Notes: generated by a model from the letters alone, not told the origin. Counted from the first letter of the stretch, positions 1 to 10,710 are shown. The stretch: 64,000 bases of DNA from Spirirestis rafaelensis WJT71-NPBG6 (GCA_019359015.1 JAHHID010000012.1:1-64000); one strand, 5' to 3'. Made by a program: numbers and translations.

Positions 1-367
1 CGCTCTCTCTTCAGATGTTAGAGAGACAATGTATTTTTTCTTTGGCATCAGATACGCGGATTGCTTTGAGTATCTACAGATTACACTGTCCGCGTATCCA
101 TCAATTTTAAATTGACAGACTACTAGTTGCTTGGCTTGGATAGAAAAGATGTGCAGGTACGGTTATCTACTCCAGAAATCCACCCTGCGAGCGCGGCACG
201 CCTAGAAGAAGAAGCGGTAAATTAAAGGTATCGCGATAGATGAATCTTACACAGAGCTAGTACTAATCAAAAACTGAGCTCGGTATGGTAGGAGTGTCAT
301 CTATGCACAAACTCCTACCATTACTAGGAGAAATCATTAGTTATAACGTTTTTCAAGCGACTGTGTT
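1..367. other. Upstream non-coding stretch
   Basis: No convincing gene is seen here. A short open frame ends with a TAA near 225, but it is only about 32 codons after a stop and resembles nothing I recognise. The stretch before the gene at 368 carries an inverted repeat (285-321). Confidence 0.5.
285..321. repeat. Inverted repeat upstream of DUF1517 gene
   Basis: ATGGTAGGAGT (285-295) pairs with ACTCCTACCAT (311-321) across a 15-base loop. No T-run follows, so it is more likely a leader structure or protein-binding site than a terminator. It lies 46 bases before the start codon at 368. Confidence 0.5.
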
Positions 368-1369
368 ATGCGTAAAAAACTACAACAAGCCATCAAACCG
401 CTATTAAAAACTTTGTTTGTCCTCAGCCTAGTGTTTACTTTAGCACTTAGTCAGGCTGATCAAGCATTAGCCGCCCGCAGTGGTGGTAGAATCGGCGGTG
501 GTTCTTTCAGAGCACCTTCTAGCCGCACCTATTCGCCTCCTGGCGGTGGGTATGGCGGTGGGTATGGCGGTGGATACGGCGGCGGCTACGGTCGCGGATA
601 TTACCCAGGTGGAGGATTTGGGTTTCCTTTCTTGATTCCCTTCTTTGGTATTGGGGGAGGATTTGGTGGTTTATTTACCATCTTAATTTTCTTGGCGATC
701 GCTAACTTCATGCTGCAAGCTTTCCGTCGCGCTACGGGTTCAGAAACCACAGACGATACAGGCTACAGCAGCAACTCTAATGTTTCTGTGACTCGTCTAC
801 AAGTAGCTATGTTGGCACAAGCTCGTGAACTGCAAGGCGAACTTAACCACATTGCCGAAACAGCTGATACCAACTCCCCAGAGGGTAGAGCCGAAATTTT
901 GCAAGAAGCCAGCCTAGCTTTGCTACGCCATCCAGAATACTGGGTGTATGCAGGTGGTGGTACACAGCAAGCGCGTTTAAATTCAGCTGAAGCTCAGTTT
1001 AACCGTTTAGCACTGGCAGAACGCAGCAAATTTAGTGAAGAAACTCTTTCTAATGTTAACAACCAGCTAAAAGAAGCCACTCGTAAGAATGCTTTACCTA
1101 GCGCTGGAGAAATCGACAACCCAACTGACCTAATTACCCAAGGTCCTGGAGAATATATCATTGTCACCTTGTTAGCAGCGACACTCGGTAACTTCCAAAT
1201 TCCAGCAATCAACAACGTTGAAGAATTGCGTCAAGCTTTGCGCCAAATTGGTAGTATCCCCAGCGATAAACTTCTGGCGATTGAAGTTCTCTGGACTCCG
1301 CAAGCTGAAGGCGACACTCTCACCTCTGATGATTTATTGGCAGAGTACGCCGATTTGAAATTGGTTTAA
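368..1369 (+). CDS. DUF1517 family protein
   Basis: 333 aa. The N-terminus is a signal peptide or membrane anchor (basic MRKK, hydrophobic run, then an ALAA-type cleavage site near residue 35). A glycine-rich stretch follows with repeated GGGYGGGY units (about 58-75), then a hydrophobic segment (about 95-115) and a conserved soluble domain to the C-terminus. This layout fits the DUF1517 family of cyanobacteria and chloroplasts, whose function is not established; it is probably anchored in a membrane. The start ATG is the first in frame and gives the complete signal sequence. The gene stands alone with two hairpins directly downstream. Confidence 0.85.
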   Translation: MRKKLQQAIKPLLKTLFVLSLVFTLALSQADQALAARSGGRIGGGSFRAPSSRTYSPPGGGYGGGYGGGYGGGYGRGYYPGGGFGFPFLIPFFGIGGGFGGLFTILIFLAIANFMLQAFRRATGSETTDDTGYSSNSNVSVTRLQVAMLAQARELQGELNHIAETADTNSPEGRAEILQEASLALLRHPEYWVYAGGGTQQARLNSAEAQFNRLALAERSKFSEETLSNVNNQLKEATRKNALPSAGEIDNPTDLITQGPGEYIIVTLLAATLGNFQIPAINNVEELRQALRQIGSIPSDKLLAIEVLWTPQAEGDTLTSDDLLAEYADLKLV

Positions 1370-1684
1370 ATTCATAACTTGCCCTCACCCTACAAGGGTG
1401 AGGCTATACGGACAAAGCCCGCCTACGCGGGCTTTTAGTATTTGTAGTCAGATCTTCAGCGCTTATATAATTCTCTATGAAAATAAGCTTTATTAAGCCC
1501 GCGCAGGCGGGCTTTGTTTATGTAGCAATACGGTTCAGATAAGCTTTTTTCTCCCCCCCTGCTTCCCCTGCTTCCCCTGCCTCAACGGATAAATTTCTTA
1601 ACTGAACCGTATTGGTTTATGTAGCCCCAGGCTTCTAGCCTGTTCGCGCAGCGTGCGCTTGGCGCAGGGCGAATAAAGGCGAAA
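1370..1684. other. Intergenic repeat patch
   Basis: No gene is seen. It holds the hairpins at 1383-1435, a related GCGGGC hairpin at 1495-1514, a GCTTCCCCT tandem near 1560-1580, and near 1640-1675 a GTTCGCGCAGCGTGCG palindromic repeat. The same motif family recurs at about 23950 and 26820. Confidence 0.5.
1383..1435 (+). terminator. Two successive hairpins after the DUF1517 gene
   Basis: The first stem is CCTCACCC (1383-1390) with GGGTGAGG (1396-1403). The second is AAAGCCCGC (1414-1422) with GCGGGCTTT (1427-1435), ending in a short T-run. The second has the form of a rho-independent terminator, although GCGGGC stems are also a dispersed repeat in this genome (again at 1495-1514). Confidence 0.6.
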
Positions 1685-2296
1685 TTAAAAATAAACAAAA
1701 TCCTTTACTTGAAATTCTTTGGATTCCTTACGCTTTCTTTTTTTGCCCACATCATAATAAACAAAATCCAAAACTACTTTATCTCGTCCTATTAGTTGAG
1801 AATTTTCTATTTTATCTAAATAATGATTTTTATCTTCATAAATTGGTTTTGCTAACTTAATTCCCGGAAAGATAATTTTTTCTTGTTTTAATACAAACCC
1901 CCGCTGCACATCTGTATCCAACCATATAGGACTTTTATAAACGGCAATATTATAAGATTTCAATTTAATTTCTTGCTCTGGCTGATAAATACCAATCAAC
2001 AAAAAGATTATAGTAGCATTGTTGAAAATCCAGATAGAAAGCAAACTTGGTAATAAAAATATCCAAAAATTTATCAGTTTTACCCACCATCTGCGAAAGA
2101 AAAACCCATTAATTATCAGTAAAAATGGAATTAACAAAAATAATGCTACAGCTATGGCGTTGAACGAAGGAAATACAAAACTAAATATTTTCAATATCAA
2201 ATTTACTAAAAACAAAACCGAAAGAAAGGTAATAATAACCAGGTTCAGCAATGCTTGGTTTTTGCTTGGTTTGAAAAACCTGAATAACTGCTTCAT
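1685..2296 (-). CDS. Hypothetical membrane protein
   Basis: 203 aa, not recognised as a known family. The first 125 residues hold three or four hydrophobic helices (about 18-40, 45-67, 75-95, 98-118). A mostly polar, lysine-rich C-terminal part follows, probably exposed on one side of the membrane. The region is markedly AT-rich compared with its neighbours, which may indicate transfer or weak constraint. The ATG at 2296 gives a sensible basic N-terminus (MKQLFRFFK). It lies downstream of the kinase on the same strand but behind a strong terminator, so it is probably transcribed separately. Confidence 0.6.
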   Translation of the reverse strand: MKQLFRFFKPSKNQALLNLVIITFLSVLFLVNLILKIFSFVFPSFNAIAVALFLLIPFLLIINGFFFRRWWVKLINFWIFLLPSLLSIWIFNNATIIFLLIGIYQPEQEIKLKSYNIAVYKSPIWLDTDVQRGFVLKQEKIIFPGIKLAKPIYEDKNHYLDKIENSQLIGRDKVVLDFVYYDVGKKRKRKESKEFQVKDFVYF

Positions 2297-2370
2297 GAAA
2301 TTTTCTGGGCATCAGCTTTGGTTTTATTCGACGTGAAACAAAGAAACGATTCGGGATTTTATACAACAAC

Positions 2371-2400
2371 AAAACCGCCTATTATGCGATAGGCGGTTTT
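2371..2400 (-). terminator. Rho-independent terminator of the kinase gene
   Basis: AAAACCGCCTAT (2371-2382) pairs perfectly with ATAGGCGGTTTT (2389-2400) around a 6-base loop. Read on the minus strand the stem ends in TTTTG TTGTTG. It lies 97 bases beyond the kinase stop codon. A T also follows on the plus strand, so it could work in both directions. Confidence 0.8.
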
Positions 2401-2496
2401 TCGGCGATTATTTTATGATAATTCTTCCTTATCAAAATTATAATAACCTATTTTGGAATCCTAGTCAATACCTTTCCCAAACCAAATTTAACGGCA

Positions 2497-4353
2497 CTAA
2501 GAAAACACAACCCGAAAGCCACATATTCTCAGTCCGCCAACTGCTTCATTCCAGCTGCGACTAGCGCTGCGGCAAAGTTCCGGACTAAAACTCCAAGAAC
2601 CACCGCGCAATACCCGACGATGTTCATCTCCGCCAAGTTCCCAAACGCTGCCATCTGTGGGTGCGCCTTCATAATTTTTGTGCCAGGGGTCGGCACACCA
2701 TTCCCAAACTAAGCCGTGCATGTCGTACAATCCAAAGGCGTTGGCAAGCTGAAAACTGCCGACATCAGTGGTTTCTTTGCGGAATTTCCCTTTTGCATCC
2801 AAAGCGTAGGAATCGCTACCACCGCAGTTTGCTAATTCTGGGGTGACTGTTCTGCCAAAGTGGTAGGGTGTAGTGGTTCCGGCACGGCAAGCATATTCCC
2901 ATTCGGCTTCGCTAGGTAAACGATAGTTGCGTCCGGTTTGTTCTGAAAGTCGAAAGCAAAATTCTACTACTTCGTGCCAAGATACGTTTTCAACAGGTCT
3001 ATTTATACCTTTAAATTTGGATGGATGGGGATTTAAGGATTGTTTAACTTTGGGTAATGCTGCTACTGCTCTCCATTGTGCTTGAGTTACGGGATATTTA
3101 CCCATAAAAAAAGGTGCGACGGTGACTTCGTGTTGTGGATGTTCGTCTGCATCTCCTTCAAATTCTGGGGAACCCATCATAAAAGTTCCACCAGGAATTG
3201 ATACCATTTCTAGTTTGATAACTTTACCAAAGTCTTCTATCAAGTAGTTTGCACTCTGACGGTTGCGGCTAATTTCTTTACCTTTTCCATCTACTGTGAC
3301 TACTTCAAATTTAAATTCTGGTAAGGCGAATTCTGCTACTGTGGGCAATGATGATATTATTTGCTTCTGTGGTGGTGATGTCGGTTGAGAAGTAGCTAAA
3401 ACTGTTGGTGCAGTATTTTCTATCAAGTTGATTTTAGATGAATTTAAATCTTTGAGAACTTCTGCGGCTGATTGATATCTTTCACTTGCTAAGTGCTTCA
3501 GCAATTTATCAAGAATTTTACCAAATTCTTCGCTGATGGGAACACCTTTTTCTTGTAATCGCTCTCGCCACATCCACTGCCCATTCATGGCATCATAAAG
3601 ATTATCTTGAAGCTGCCCATAATCGTCTAGAAGCGGTAAAGATTGAGTTAAAAGCCGCACGCAAGTAACACCTAATGAGTATAAATCACTGGCGTGGCAA
3701 GCAAATCCAGCCATTTGCTCATTCGGTGCATAACCAATTGTATAAATTACTGTAGCTTGTCTAACTAAACTGGTTTGTGTTACTTGTTTCGCACCACCAA
3801 AGTCAATTAATACGAGTCTTCCATCACTTTCACGACGGATGATGTTTTCTGGTTTGATGTCGCGATGGATAACGTTCCGCGAGTGAACAAATTCCAAAAC
3901 TGGTAATAAATCAAGTAAAACTTTCCGAATTTGCTCTTCGTTAAAGAGTTGTTGCTGAACTTCGGTTAAAAGTGTTTTCCCAATAATAAATTCTTGCACA
4001 AGATACAAGCTGATACCTTGTTGAAAGTATGCAAGTAATCTGGGAATTTGGATGTGATTTTCTCCGAGTTCATACAACCGAAAAGCTTCTTCTTGAAAGA
4101 ATTGCGCTGCTTTAATACGTTGTCCTGTTCCCTGAACTTGTGGGACAAATTGTTTGATGACGCAAGGTGCATTTAATCTGTCTGCGTCTGCGGCTTCGTA
4201 AGTTCTACTAAATCCACCTTCTCCTAATAGTCTCAATACGCGGTAGCGGTTTCTGAGAAGTTTGTCAAAGTTGCTTTGTCCGCAACTTATGCAAAATCTA
4301 TTGCCATCAGGATTGAAGGGATTTGAACAATTGGGATTTTGGCAGATTTGCAT
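2497..4353 (-). CDS. Serine/threonine kinase fused to an FGE-sulfatase-like domain
   Basis: 618 aa. It opens with a short zinc-ribbon-like motif (CQNPNC ... CISC, residues 4-25). The Hanks-type kinase domain (about 38-300) has the glycine loop [10 protein letters not shown], the catalytic HRDIKPEN and the metal-binding DFGG (DFG) motif. After a linker comes a formylglycine-generating-enzyme/SUMF1-like fold (about 380-617) with the typical [11 protein letters not shown] start, [14 protein letters not shown] core and GFRVV end. The paired active-site cysteines of true FGE are not evident near RGGSWSFSP, so this domain probably binds rather than oxidises. Such kinase-FGE fusions are common in filamentous cyanobacteria; substrate unknown. 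A single gene with its own terminator. Confidence 0.92.
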   Translation of the reverse strand: MQICQNPNCSNPFNPDGNRFCISCGQSNFDKLLRNRYRVLRLLGEGGFSRTYEAADADRLNAPCVIKQFVPQVQGTGQRIKAAQFFQEEAFRLYELGENHIQIPRLLAYFQQGISLYLVQEFIIGKTLLTEVQQQLFNEEQIRKVLLDLLPVLEFVHSRNVIHRDIKPENIIRRESDGRLVLIDFGGAKQVTQTSLVRQATVIYTIGYAPNEQMAGFACHASDLYSLGVTCVRLLTQSLPLLDDYGQLQDNLYDAMNGQWMWRERLQEKGVPISEEFGKILDKLLKHLASERYQSAAEVLKDLNSSKINLIENTAPTVLATSQPTSPPQKQIISSLPTVAEFALPEFKFEVVTVDGKGKEISRNRQSANYLIEDFGKVIKLEMVSIPGGTFMMGSPEFEGDADEHPQHEVTVAPFFMGKYPVTQAQWRAVAALPKVKQSLNPHPSKFKGINRPVENVSWHEVVEFCFRLSEQTGRNYRLPSEAEWEYACRAGTTTPYHFGRTVTPELANCGGSDSYALDAKGKFRKETTDVGSFQLANAFGLYDMHGLVWEWCADPWHKNYEGAPTDGSVWELGGDEHRRVLRGGSWSFSPELCRSASRSWNEAVGGLRICGFRVVFS

Positions 4354-4791
4354 AACAAGCTGGAGAACACATCTTGTCCAAAGTAAGCCCCAATATTATC
4401 GAATTAAAAACAGATATTAAGAGATATCTAGACAACCAAACAAAGAATTCAGGAGTAGAGACGCGATTAATCGCGTCTGTACATGAGTCAGGAGTTTGAA
4501 TTCTGATTTACGTGTTTATTTATGCTTGGAGGCTTCTAAATATGAATATATATGAGCGCATGATTTTCCATTATATAGAGAATATTACTTGAAGGTTGTT
4601 GGTTTTGTCAACTGCCTTAGCCTGACGACTGGAAGTCGCGGCTAATCGAACGAAGTCCGCCTACGCGGACTTAGGAAAAATTTAGGGTTTTAATGTGCGA
4701 ATGGGAAGTTGAGGTGATGTGCCTTAGTCAAAGCTTAAGCATGGCATCATAATTAAGAAAGATTACGCACTTACTCAGAAATAGAAGGACA
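4354..4791. other. Intergenic region with palindromic repeats
   Basis: No gene is seen. It contains a perfect 20-base palindrome at 4459-4478 (AGACGCGATTAATCGCGTCT), a dispersed cyanobacterial repeat type, and another repeat near 4640-4672 (GTCCGCCTACGCGGAC). The final bases carry AGAAGGA, a ribosome-binding site for the gene at 4792. Confidence 0.55.
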
Positions 4792-5490
4792 ATGAGCCAA
4801 ACTTCTTTAAATTTAGTTGCAATATCTATCTTTTTGATGACTTTATCGGTGCTGCTGGGACCTTTGGTGAATTTATCGCCAGCAGTACCTGCGATCGCTA
4901 CTTTTACAATTTTGGGAATCGCTACCCTAGACTCTTTTAGTTTGCAAGGTAAGGGAGGTTCTCTGCTTTTAGATTGGATTGCGGGTTTTTCACCGGAACA
5001 TCGCGATCGCATTGTCCACCACGAAGCTGGACACTTTCTGACTGCTCACTTGCTGGGTATTCCGGTCAGCGGTTATACTCTGACAGCTTGGGAGGCTTTG
5101 AAACTGGGACAAGCTGGACAAGGTGGGGTTGCTTTTGATGATGCTGAATTAGCTTTGCAACTCGAACAAGGTAAAATCACCGCCCAAATGCTCGATCGCT
5201 ATTGTACTGTTTGGATGGCGGGTATTGCTGCTGAGGCTTTAGTGTTTGATAATGCTGAAGGTGGATCTGATGATAAAAGTAAGCTGGCAGGTGTATTGAA
5301 AAGTTTGGGCTTTTCTGCATCAGCTTATGACCAAAAACAGCGCTTTTGTTTGCTGCAAGCTAAAAATTTACTACAAGAAAATTGGTCTAGTTATCAGGCT
5401 TTGGTGGAAGCGATGCGACAACGCGCTTCGGTGAAAGATTGTGAGAAGGCGATCGCACTTACTACAAACTTAGCCGATAATCCAAAGTAA
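4792..5490 (+). CDS. M41 (FtsH-like) zinc peptidase domain protein without AAA domain
   Basis: 232 aa. Two hydrophobic segments occupy residues 5-50. A peptidase domain follows with the zinc-binding HEAGH motif (about 78-82) and, further on, AEGGSDDKSKL, which matches the region giving the third metal ligand in FtsH. True FtsH is about 600 aa with an AAA ATPase ahead of the peptidase; that part is absent, so this protein cannot unfold substrates by itself. Homologues are annotated as ATP-dependent Zn proteases in cyanobacteria, but ATP dependence is not supported by the sequence. It is likely a membrane-anchored metallopeptidase. The start ATG has a good AGAAGGA site. Confidence 0.8.
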   Translation: MSQTSLNLVAISIFLMTLSVLLGPLVNLSPAVPAIATFTILGIATLDSFSLQGKGGSLLLDWIAGFSPEHRDRIVHHEAGHFLTAHLLGIPVSGYTLTAWEALKLGQAGQGGVAFDDAELALQLEQGKITAQMLDRYCTVWMAGIAAEALVFDNAEGGSDDKSKLAGVLKSLGFSASAYDQKQRFCLLQAKNLLQENWSSYQALVEAMRQRASVKDCEKAIALTTNLADNPK

Positions 5491-5530
5491 TAACCGTTCA
5501 CTGTTGACTGATCAGCCTTAACTCTTAACA

Positions 5531-6544
5531 TTAAGAGGAAACTGGTTGAAGATGTGGCACATGAGATAAGTAGTTGCTACTAATAACACGGTTACGTCCT
5601 GTACTTTTAGCTTTTAAAAGATATTTATCGGCACGATCTAGCATACTAATTCCGTCTTCATCATCTTCGTCTTGCAGACAAGCGGTACCCAAACTAATGG
5701 TGATGTTGATAGTCAGTTGATTGTTAATCGTAAATGGTTGATCGTTGACTATGCGATTGAGACGACGCGCTACTACAAGTGCTTCTTCACCTGTGGTGTT
5801 AGGGAGAATAATCAGGAATTCTTCACCACCGTAGCGGAAGGGTATGTCTTGAAGGCGCAAATTGTTCCGCAGTCTCGCAGATAGTAACTGTAAAACGCGA
5901 TCGCCTACTAAATGCCCGTGGGTATCATTAACTTTTTTGAAAAAGTCTACATCCAGAATAAGCAAACTTAAAGGATTCTTCTGAGTCCGTGCGTTTTGAA
6001 TTTGTTTAGGTAAATCCGATTCTAATGCACGGCGATTATTCATTTGTGTCAAGGAATCTGCTAAGGCGATCGCTGACAAAACATCATTTTTTTGGAGCAA
6101 ATCTCGGTATTTTTGCGCTTTCCGCAAACCAACCGTTAATTGAGCTAATATTAGGCGATTATTGGCAGACATCGCCGATTTATTGTCTATTTTTTCTTCG
6201 GGAATTTGCCAAATATAAGCATCAGCACCTTGCTTTAGCGCGGTGGAAGTCATGTCCAAATACCATTCCCAATTTCTTTGACACAGATGCTCTGGACGAT
6301 CTTCAAAGAGAATACAGTATATCCAGGATAGCTTTGTCTGGTCTTTGAGCCAACAACATAAATCCGTGCTTTTATGAAGGCTAGCCTGCACTAATATTAT
6401 ATCCGGTGGCGTAATTTGAATTCGCGACACCGCCTGATTCAAATTGGCGATAACTTCTACACTAAAAGTGGTTGAATCACGGATCTGATCCGGAAGGTTG
6501 GCAAGAAATTTATCACTTCCAAAGACCAGAATAGAAATATTCAT
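5531..6544 (-). CDS. Diguanylate cyclase (GGDEF) with response-regulator-like N-terminus
   Basis: 337 aa. Residues 1-125 resemble a receiver fold (ISILVFGSD start, PDIILVQASL strand), but the acidic pocket and phospho-acceptor Asp are not clear, so it may be degenerate. A helical linker leads to a GGDEF domain (about 170-325) with the signature GGEEF, an active variant of GGDEF, preceded by DVDFFKKVNDTHGH, which binds metal and GTP. The expected activity is synthesis of cyclic di-GMP from two GTP. No obvious RxxD inhibitory site is seen just upstream of GGEEF. The gene converges on the peptidase gene, with only 40 bases between stop codons. Confidence 0.88.
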   Translation of the reverse strand: MNISILVFGSDKFLANLPDQIRDSTTFSVEVIANLNQAVSRIQITPPDIILVQASLHKSTDLCCWLKDQTKLSWIYCILFEDRPEHLCQRNWEWYLDMTSTALKQGADAYIWQIPEEKIDNKSAMSANNRLILAQLTVGLRKAQKYRDLLQKNDVLSAIALADSLTQMNNRRALESDLPKQIQNARTQKNPLSLLILDVDFFKKVNDTHGHLVGDRVLQLLSARLRNNLRLQDIPFRYGGEEFLIILPNTTGEEALVVARRLNRIVNDQPFTINNQLTINITISLGTACLQDEDDEDGISMLDRADKYLLKAKSTGRNRVISSNYLSHVPHLQPVSS

Positions 6545-7469
6545 TGCTTTGCTTTTTACCTTTATTCAATATTAACGGTAAAACCTTGATTAAACTTGCT
6601 AAGACTTGCTGTTATTAGTGAACATCTCTGTGTTTTTTGCAAGTACTGTTACCGAATATTTGATTGTCTTAAGATCAGATAATAAGTTGTCAACTTTTAA
6701 GTAGATCGGTAAAATTAAATATTACTCATGAGGTTAAGGCATGGGGGAGGCAGTGCCTTGGGGAGGTTCTTTACGTTGAAGCACCTGCTGTCAGTGCCAA
6801 CAATCGCGCATCTGCCCTATAGGATATACGAAAATGCATCTTCGGTTTATTGATGCCTACCTACTTAATAACCTCTTAATATTTTTACTTTTACTAAAGT
6901 TGCGGTAACTCAAACTTCTGATACCTACTTTCATCTCTCACCTATTTTTTTTAAACAGTAAAAATACTGAAAAATATTTCTTAGGGTAGAGCAATTGCTG
7001 TGTTTTTTTGGTATAATTTTACTCCCATAATAATCGCCGAAATCAAAGCTTTACATCTCTAAACAAGATAAACTCATAAAGATTATTAATTCCTATATTC
7101 TATATTTATTTACACAAATCTTAACAACTATTAAGAAGGTGCGTAATTACTCGGTAAAAACCGAGGCATATTATAAATATGAGTAATTTTGTCTAACTTC
7201 ACATTAAGCATGGGATCGATGAATGCGAAAAACGTAAAAGCTAAATTTATCTCTTTGATTTTTTGCGGATTTATTTACTAAATCAGATTTTTATTAAAAA
7301 ATTACTGGTAGCGTGATTAAATTTATATAAATAAAAATGCATCGAATCTTCTTAAGTTTAAATTCCCAAAAAAGCGAGTTTTCTAATTTGCTAACGGACA
7401 CTTGATGGCGACGTAAATTGTCTTCATCAGTGTCCTTTTGAGAAATATTAATTAATAATTAATATTCGA
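6545..7469. other. Long gene-free region (0.9 kb)
   Basis: No open frame with protein-like composition is seen on either strand. It is AT-rich, with a few local structures: a CTCGGT/ACCGAG hairpin near 7150-7165 and a strong hairpin plus T-run at 7396-7439. It may hold the promoter of the cyclase gene and a small RNA ending at the latter hairpin, but nothing defines a transcript start. Confidence 0.5.
7396..7439 (+). terminator. Hairpin with T-run, possible small-RNA or bidirectional terminator
   Basis: GGACACTTGATG (7396-7407) pairs with CATCAGTGTCC (7425-7435) with one bulged base, followed by TTTT on the plus strand. No plus-strand gene precedes it within 0.8 kb, so it would end an unannotated transcript. 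Alternatively it ends the minus-strand metal-binding gene, whose stop lies 31 bases away. Confidence 0.5.
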
Positions 7470-7673
7470 TTACTGATAACCTTCTATGTGATAACCAGCC
7501 GCAACAATCGCCTGTTTGATAGACTCTTCCGAAGATTCGGCTTCTACGGTGACAGTTTTGGCTTTGACATCTACGTCAACTTTGGCATCAGATTCCACTA
7601 CATGGATAGAGTCAGTAATCTTTGCTGCACAATCATCGCAGGCAATGTTGGGAACGTTCATTTTTAGCGCCAT
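7470..7673 (-). CDS. Heavy-metal-associated (HMA) domain protein, copper-chaperone-like
   Basis: 67 aa, a complete single HMA domain. The metal-binding site is CDDC (residues 12-15) in the first loop, equivalent to the MxCxxC of Atx1/CopZ-type chaperones, and the rest fits the beta-alpha-beta-beta-alpha-beta fold. It is acidic overall. The role is probably delivery or buffering of copper(I) or a similar soft metal in the cytosol; the partner ATPase is not in this window. The first loop reads IACDDC rather than the usual MTCxxC, so metal preference is uncertain. Confidence 0.85.
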   Translation of the reverse strand: MALKMNVPNIACDDCAAKITDSIHVVESDAKVDVDVKAKTVTVEAESSEESIKQAIVAAGYHIEGYQ

Positions 7674-8015
7674 GAGTCACCTCTGTACTTTGACTGGGAA
7701 TTGTTCTTGCTAGATTAATCTTATGAAAAAGATTTTAAAGGGTCATCCTACCAGAGTTAGGTGATTGTGCCACTACGTAATAGGGGACATGGGGGAGGTG
7801 GTGCAAGCTAGAAGCCTATTTCTAAGGAAAGCATTTGATTGTAACGGTTGTTAGCTACAAATTGAAACTAAATGCCAAAATATATAAAGATACTTATGCA
7901 AATACAGTTATAAAAGCCAAAGTACTCAACGACTAAAGTGCGGACACCGGGACGAGTGAAAATCTCTTCTTCCCAAGTCCAAGCGTCCAAACCTCCCTAT
8001 TTTTTGTAAACTGTT
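7674..8015. other. Intergenic region upstream of alaS
   Basis: This is the divergent region between the HMA gene and alaS. No gene or recognisable RNA element is seen. It presumably contains both promoters. Confidence 0.45.
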
Positions 8016-10685
8016 ATGTCTTCAAATCCTCCGAAGTCCGCACAATCGGCTTCTTCCCAGTACCTCAGCGGTAGCGAAATTCGCTCTCTTTTTCTCGATT
8101 TTTACGCCCAACGGGGACACCAGATTCTCCCAAGTGCGTCTTTGGTGCCAGAAGACCCCACCGTGCTGCTGACGATCGCGGGGATGCTACCATTTAAACC
8201 GATATTTTTGGGACAGCGCACACCAGAATTTAAACGCGCGACAACTTCCCAAAAATGCATCCGCACCAACGATATCGAAAACGTCGGACGCACGAAACGG
8301 CATCAAACGTTTTTTGAAATGCTAGGTAACTTCAGCTTTGGCGATTATTTTAAAGAACAGGCGATCGCTTGGGGTTGGGAAATCTCCACAAAAGTCTTTA
8401 AGTTTCCTCCAGAAAACCTCGTCGTCAGCGTTTTTGAAGAAGACGACGAAGCCTTTGCTATCTGGCGTGATAAAATCGGCGTCACCGAAGCGCGAATCAA
8501 GCGTATGGGTGCAGATGATAACTTTTGGGCATCTGGTGTTACTGGTCCTTGTGGTCCCTGCTCAGAAATATATTACGACTTTCACCCAGAACGCGGTGAA
8601 GACAATATTGATTTAGAAGACGATACCCGATTTATCGAGTTTTACAATCTCGTCTTCATGCAATATAACCGCGATGCAGAAGGCAAGTTAACACCACTTG
8701 CCAATAAAAACATCGACACCGGGATGGGTTTAGAGAGGATGGCGCAAATCCTCCAACGTGTTCCCAACAACTACGAAACCGATTTAATTTTCCCGATAAT
8801 TAAAACAGCAGCGGATATTGCTGGTATCGATTACACAACCAGCGATGAGAATACCAAAGTCTCTTTGAAGGTAATAGGCGATCATATTCGTGCTGTCGTT
8901 CACATGATAGCTGATGAAATTCGCGCTTCTAACGTGGGACGCGGTTATGTGCTGCGTCGCTTAATTCGTCGCGTGGTGCGTCACGGACGCTTAATTGGCA
9001 TTTCTGGGGAATTCACTACAGAAGTTGCCGAAACTGCAATTAGCATTTCCGAATCAGCTTACCCGAATGTGCGGCAACGCGAAGACGCCATCAAAGCTGA
9101 GTTGCAACGCGAAGAATCCAACTTCTTAAAAACTCTGGAAAGAGGCGAAAAACTGCTTGAGGAAATTATCGCCAAGCTGAAAGAAGAAGGCAAAACCCAA
9201 ATTAGTGGTGAAAGTGCTTTTACTCTGTATGACACCTACGGTTTCCCCCTCGAACTGACTCAAGAAATTGCGGAAGAAAACAGCCTCACAGTAGATGTTG
9301 CTGGATTCGAGGCAGAAATGGAAAAGCAGAAAGAACGCGGTAGAGATGCACACGAAAGCATCGATTTAACTGTGCAAGGTTCTCTCGACAAGTTAGCCGA
9401 ACATATCAACGTCACCGAGTTTTTGGGATATACCCAACCTACAGCGACTGCGAAAGTCGAAGCCATACTTGTGGACGGCGTTTCTCAAGAAGAAGCGGAT
9501 GCGGGGACAGAACTGCAAATAGTGCTTGACAAAACGCCATTTTATGCTGAGTCAGGCGGACAAATAGGCGATCGCGGTTACATCTCTGGTGATGGTATCG
9601 TCATCAGAATTGAAGACGTGAAAAAAGAATCTGATTTCTTTGTTCACTTCGGACGCATCGAACGCGGTACAATCCGAGTAGGAGATTCTGTGACTGCACA
9701 GATAGACCGCGCTTGTCGGCGTCGCCTGCAAGCTAATCATACTGCTACACACCTGCTGCAAGCTGCTTTGAAGAAGCTAGTCGATGAAGGCATATCCCAA
9801 GCAGGTTCGCTGGTTTCCTTTGACAGATTGCGCTTCGACTTCAACTGTCCGCGTCCGCTGACACCCGAAGAAGTTCAGCAAGTAGAAGAACAGGTCAATA
9901 TTTGGATTGCCGAAGCACATGCTGCAAAAATAGAAATATTACCTCTTGCAGAAGCGAAAGCTAGGGGTGCTGTTGCCATGTTCGGCGAAAAATACGGCGA
10001 AGAAGTGCGCGTGATTGACTTCAGCGGTGTATCGATGGAACTGTGCGGTGGAACTCATGTAAGTAATACTGCGGAGATTGGCGTTTTCAAGATTATTTCG
10101 GAAGCGGGTGTCGCTTCGGGAGTAAGGCGAATTGAAGCGGTTTCTGGTTCAGCGGTGCTGGATTATCTGAATGTTCGCGATAAAGTAGTTAAAGATTTAA
10201 GCGATCGCTTTAAAGTTAAACCCGAAGAAGTCCCAGAGAGAATTACCGGACTGCAAAACGAACTGAAAAATACTCAGAAGCAGTTGGAGATATTGAAAGG
10301 ACAATTGGCGATCGCTAAATCTGACAGCTTGCTGCAAACAGCTGAATCTGTAGGCGATTATAAAGTTATCGTCGCCCAAATGGAAGACGTTGATGCCGCT
10401 TCGTTGCAAACTGCTGCTGAACGCTTGCTGCAAAAAATTGGGTTAGGTGCGGTGGTATTGGGTTCGGTTCCCGAAGCTGGCAAAGTTAGCTTAGTTGCAG
10501 CTTTTAGTTCAGAAGTGAATAAAAAAGGCTTGCAAGCTGGTAAATTTATTGGCGGTATTGCTAAGATTTGCGGTGGTGGTGGTGGTGGAAGACCGAATTT
10601 AGCCCAAGCTGGTGGTAGAGATGCGAGTAAGTTACCTGAAGCGTTGGATACTGCGCGGAGTGAGTTGAAGTCAGGTTTGGGTTAA
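8016..10685 (+). CDS. alaS: Alanyl-tRNA synthetase
   Basis: 889 aa, full length for a bacterial class II AlaRS. The N-terminal catalytic domain includes [13 protein letters not shown] and [17 protein letters not shown]. The editing domain carries the zinc site HTATHLL with CGGTH further on (motif HxxxH ... CxxxH). The C-terminal DHHA1-like domain ends in the glycine-rich [15 protein letters not shown]. It charges tRNA-Ala with alanine and hydrolyses mischarged Ser or Gly. The ATG at 8016 precedes a slightly longer, low-complexity N-terminus ([13 protein letters not shown]) than in most homologues; a start nearer the LSGSEIR motif is possible. The gene is monocistronic, with a hairpin after the stop. 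Confidence 0.97.
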   Translation: MSSNPPKSAQSASSQYLSGSEIRSLFLDFYAQRGHQILPSASLVPEDPTVLLTIAGMLPFKPIFLGQRTPEFKRATTSQKCIRTNDIENVGRTKRHQTFFEMLGNFSFGDYFKEQAIAWGWEISTKVFKFPPENLVVSVFEEDDEAFAIWRDKIGVTEARIKRMGADDNFWASGVTGPCGPCSEIYYDFHPERGEDNIDLEDDTRFIEFYNLVFMQYNRDAEGKLTPLANKNIDTGMGLERMAQILQRVPNNYETDLIFPIIKTAADIAGIDYTTSDENTKVSLKVIGDHIRAVVHMIADEIRASNVGRGYVLRRLIRRVVRHGRLIGISGEFTTEVAETAISISESAYPNVRQREDAIKAELQREESNFLKTLERGEKLLEEIIAKLKEEGKTQISGESAFTLYDTYGFPLELTQEIAEENSLTVDVAGFEAEMEKQKERGRDAHESIDLTVQGSLDKLAEHINVTEFLGYTQPTATAKVEAILVDGVSQEEADAGTELQIVLDKTPFYAESGGQIGDRGYISGDGIVIRIEDVKKESDFFVHFGRIERGTIRVGDSVTAQIDRACRRRLQANHTATHLLQAALKKLVDEGISQAGSLVSFDRLRFDFNCPRPLTPEEVQQVEEQVNIWIAEAHAAKIEILPLAEAKARGAVAMFGEKYGEEVRVIDFSGVSMELCGGTHVSNTAEIGVFKIISEAGVASGVRRIEAVSGSAVLDYLNVRDKVVKDLSDRFKVKPEEVPERITGLQNELKNTQKQLEILKGQLAIAKSDSLLQTAESVGDYKVIVAQMEDVDAASLQTAAERLLQKIGLGAVVLGSVPEAGKVSLVAAFSSEVNKKGLQAGKFIGGIAKICGGGGGGRPNLAQAGGRDASKLPEALDTARSELKSGLG

Positions 10686-10691
10686 TTATAG

Positions 10692-10710
10692 GGCAGGCAT
10701 CTTGCCTGCC
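10692..10710 (+). terminator. Hairpin after alaS
   Basis: GGCAGGC (10692-10698) pairs with GCCTGCC (10704-10710), followed by TTAAAATTAT. The T-run is weak. It separates alaS from the hicB-like gene. Confidence 0.5.
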
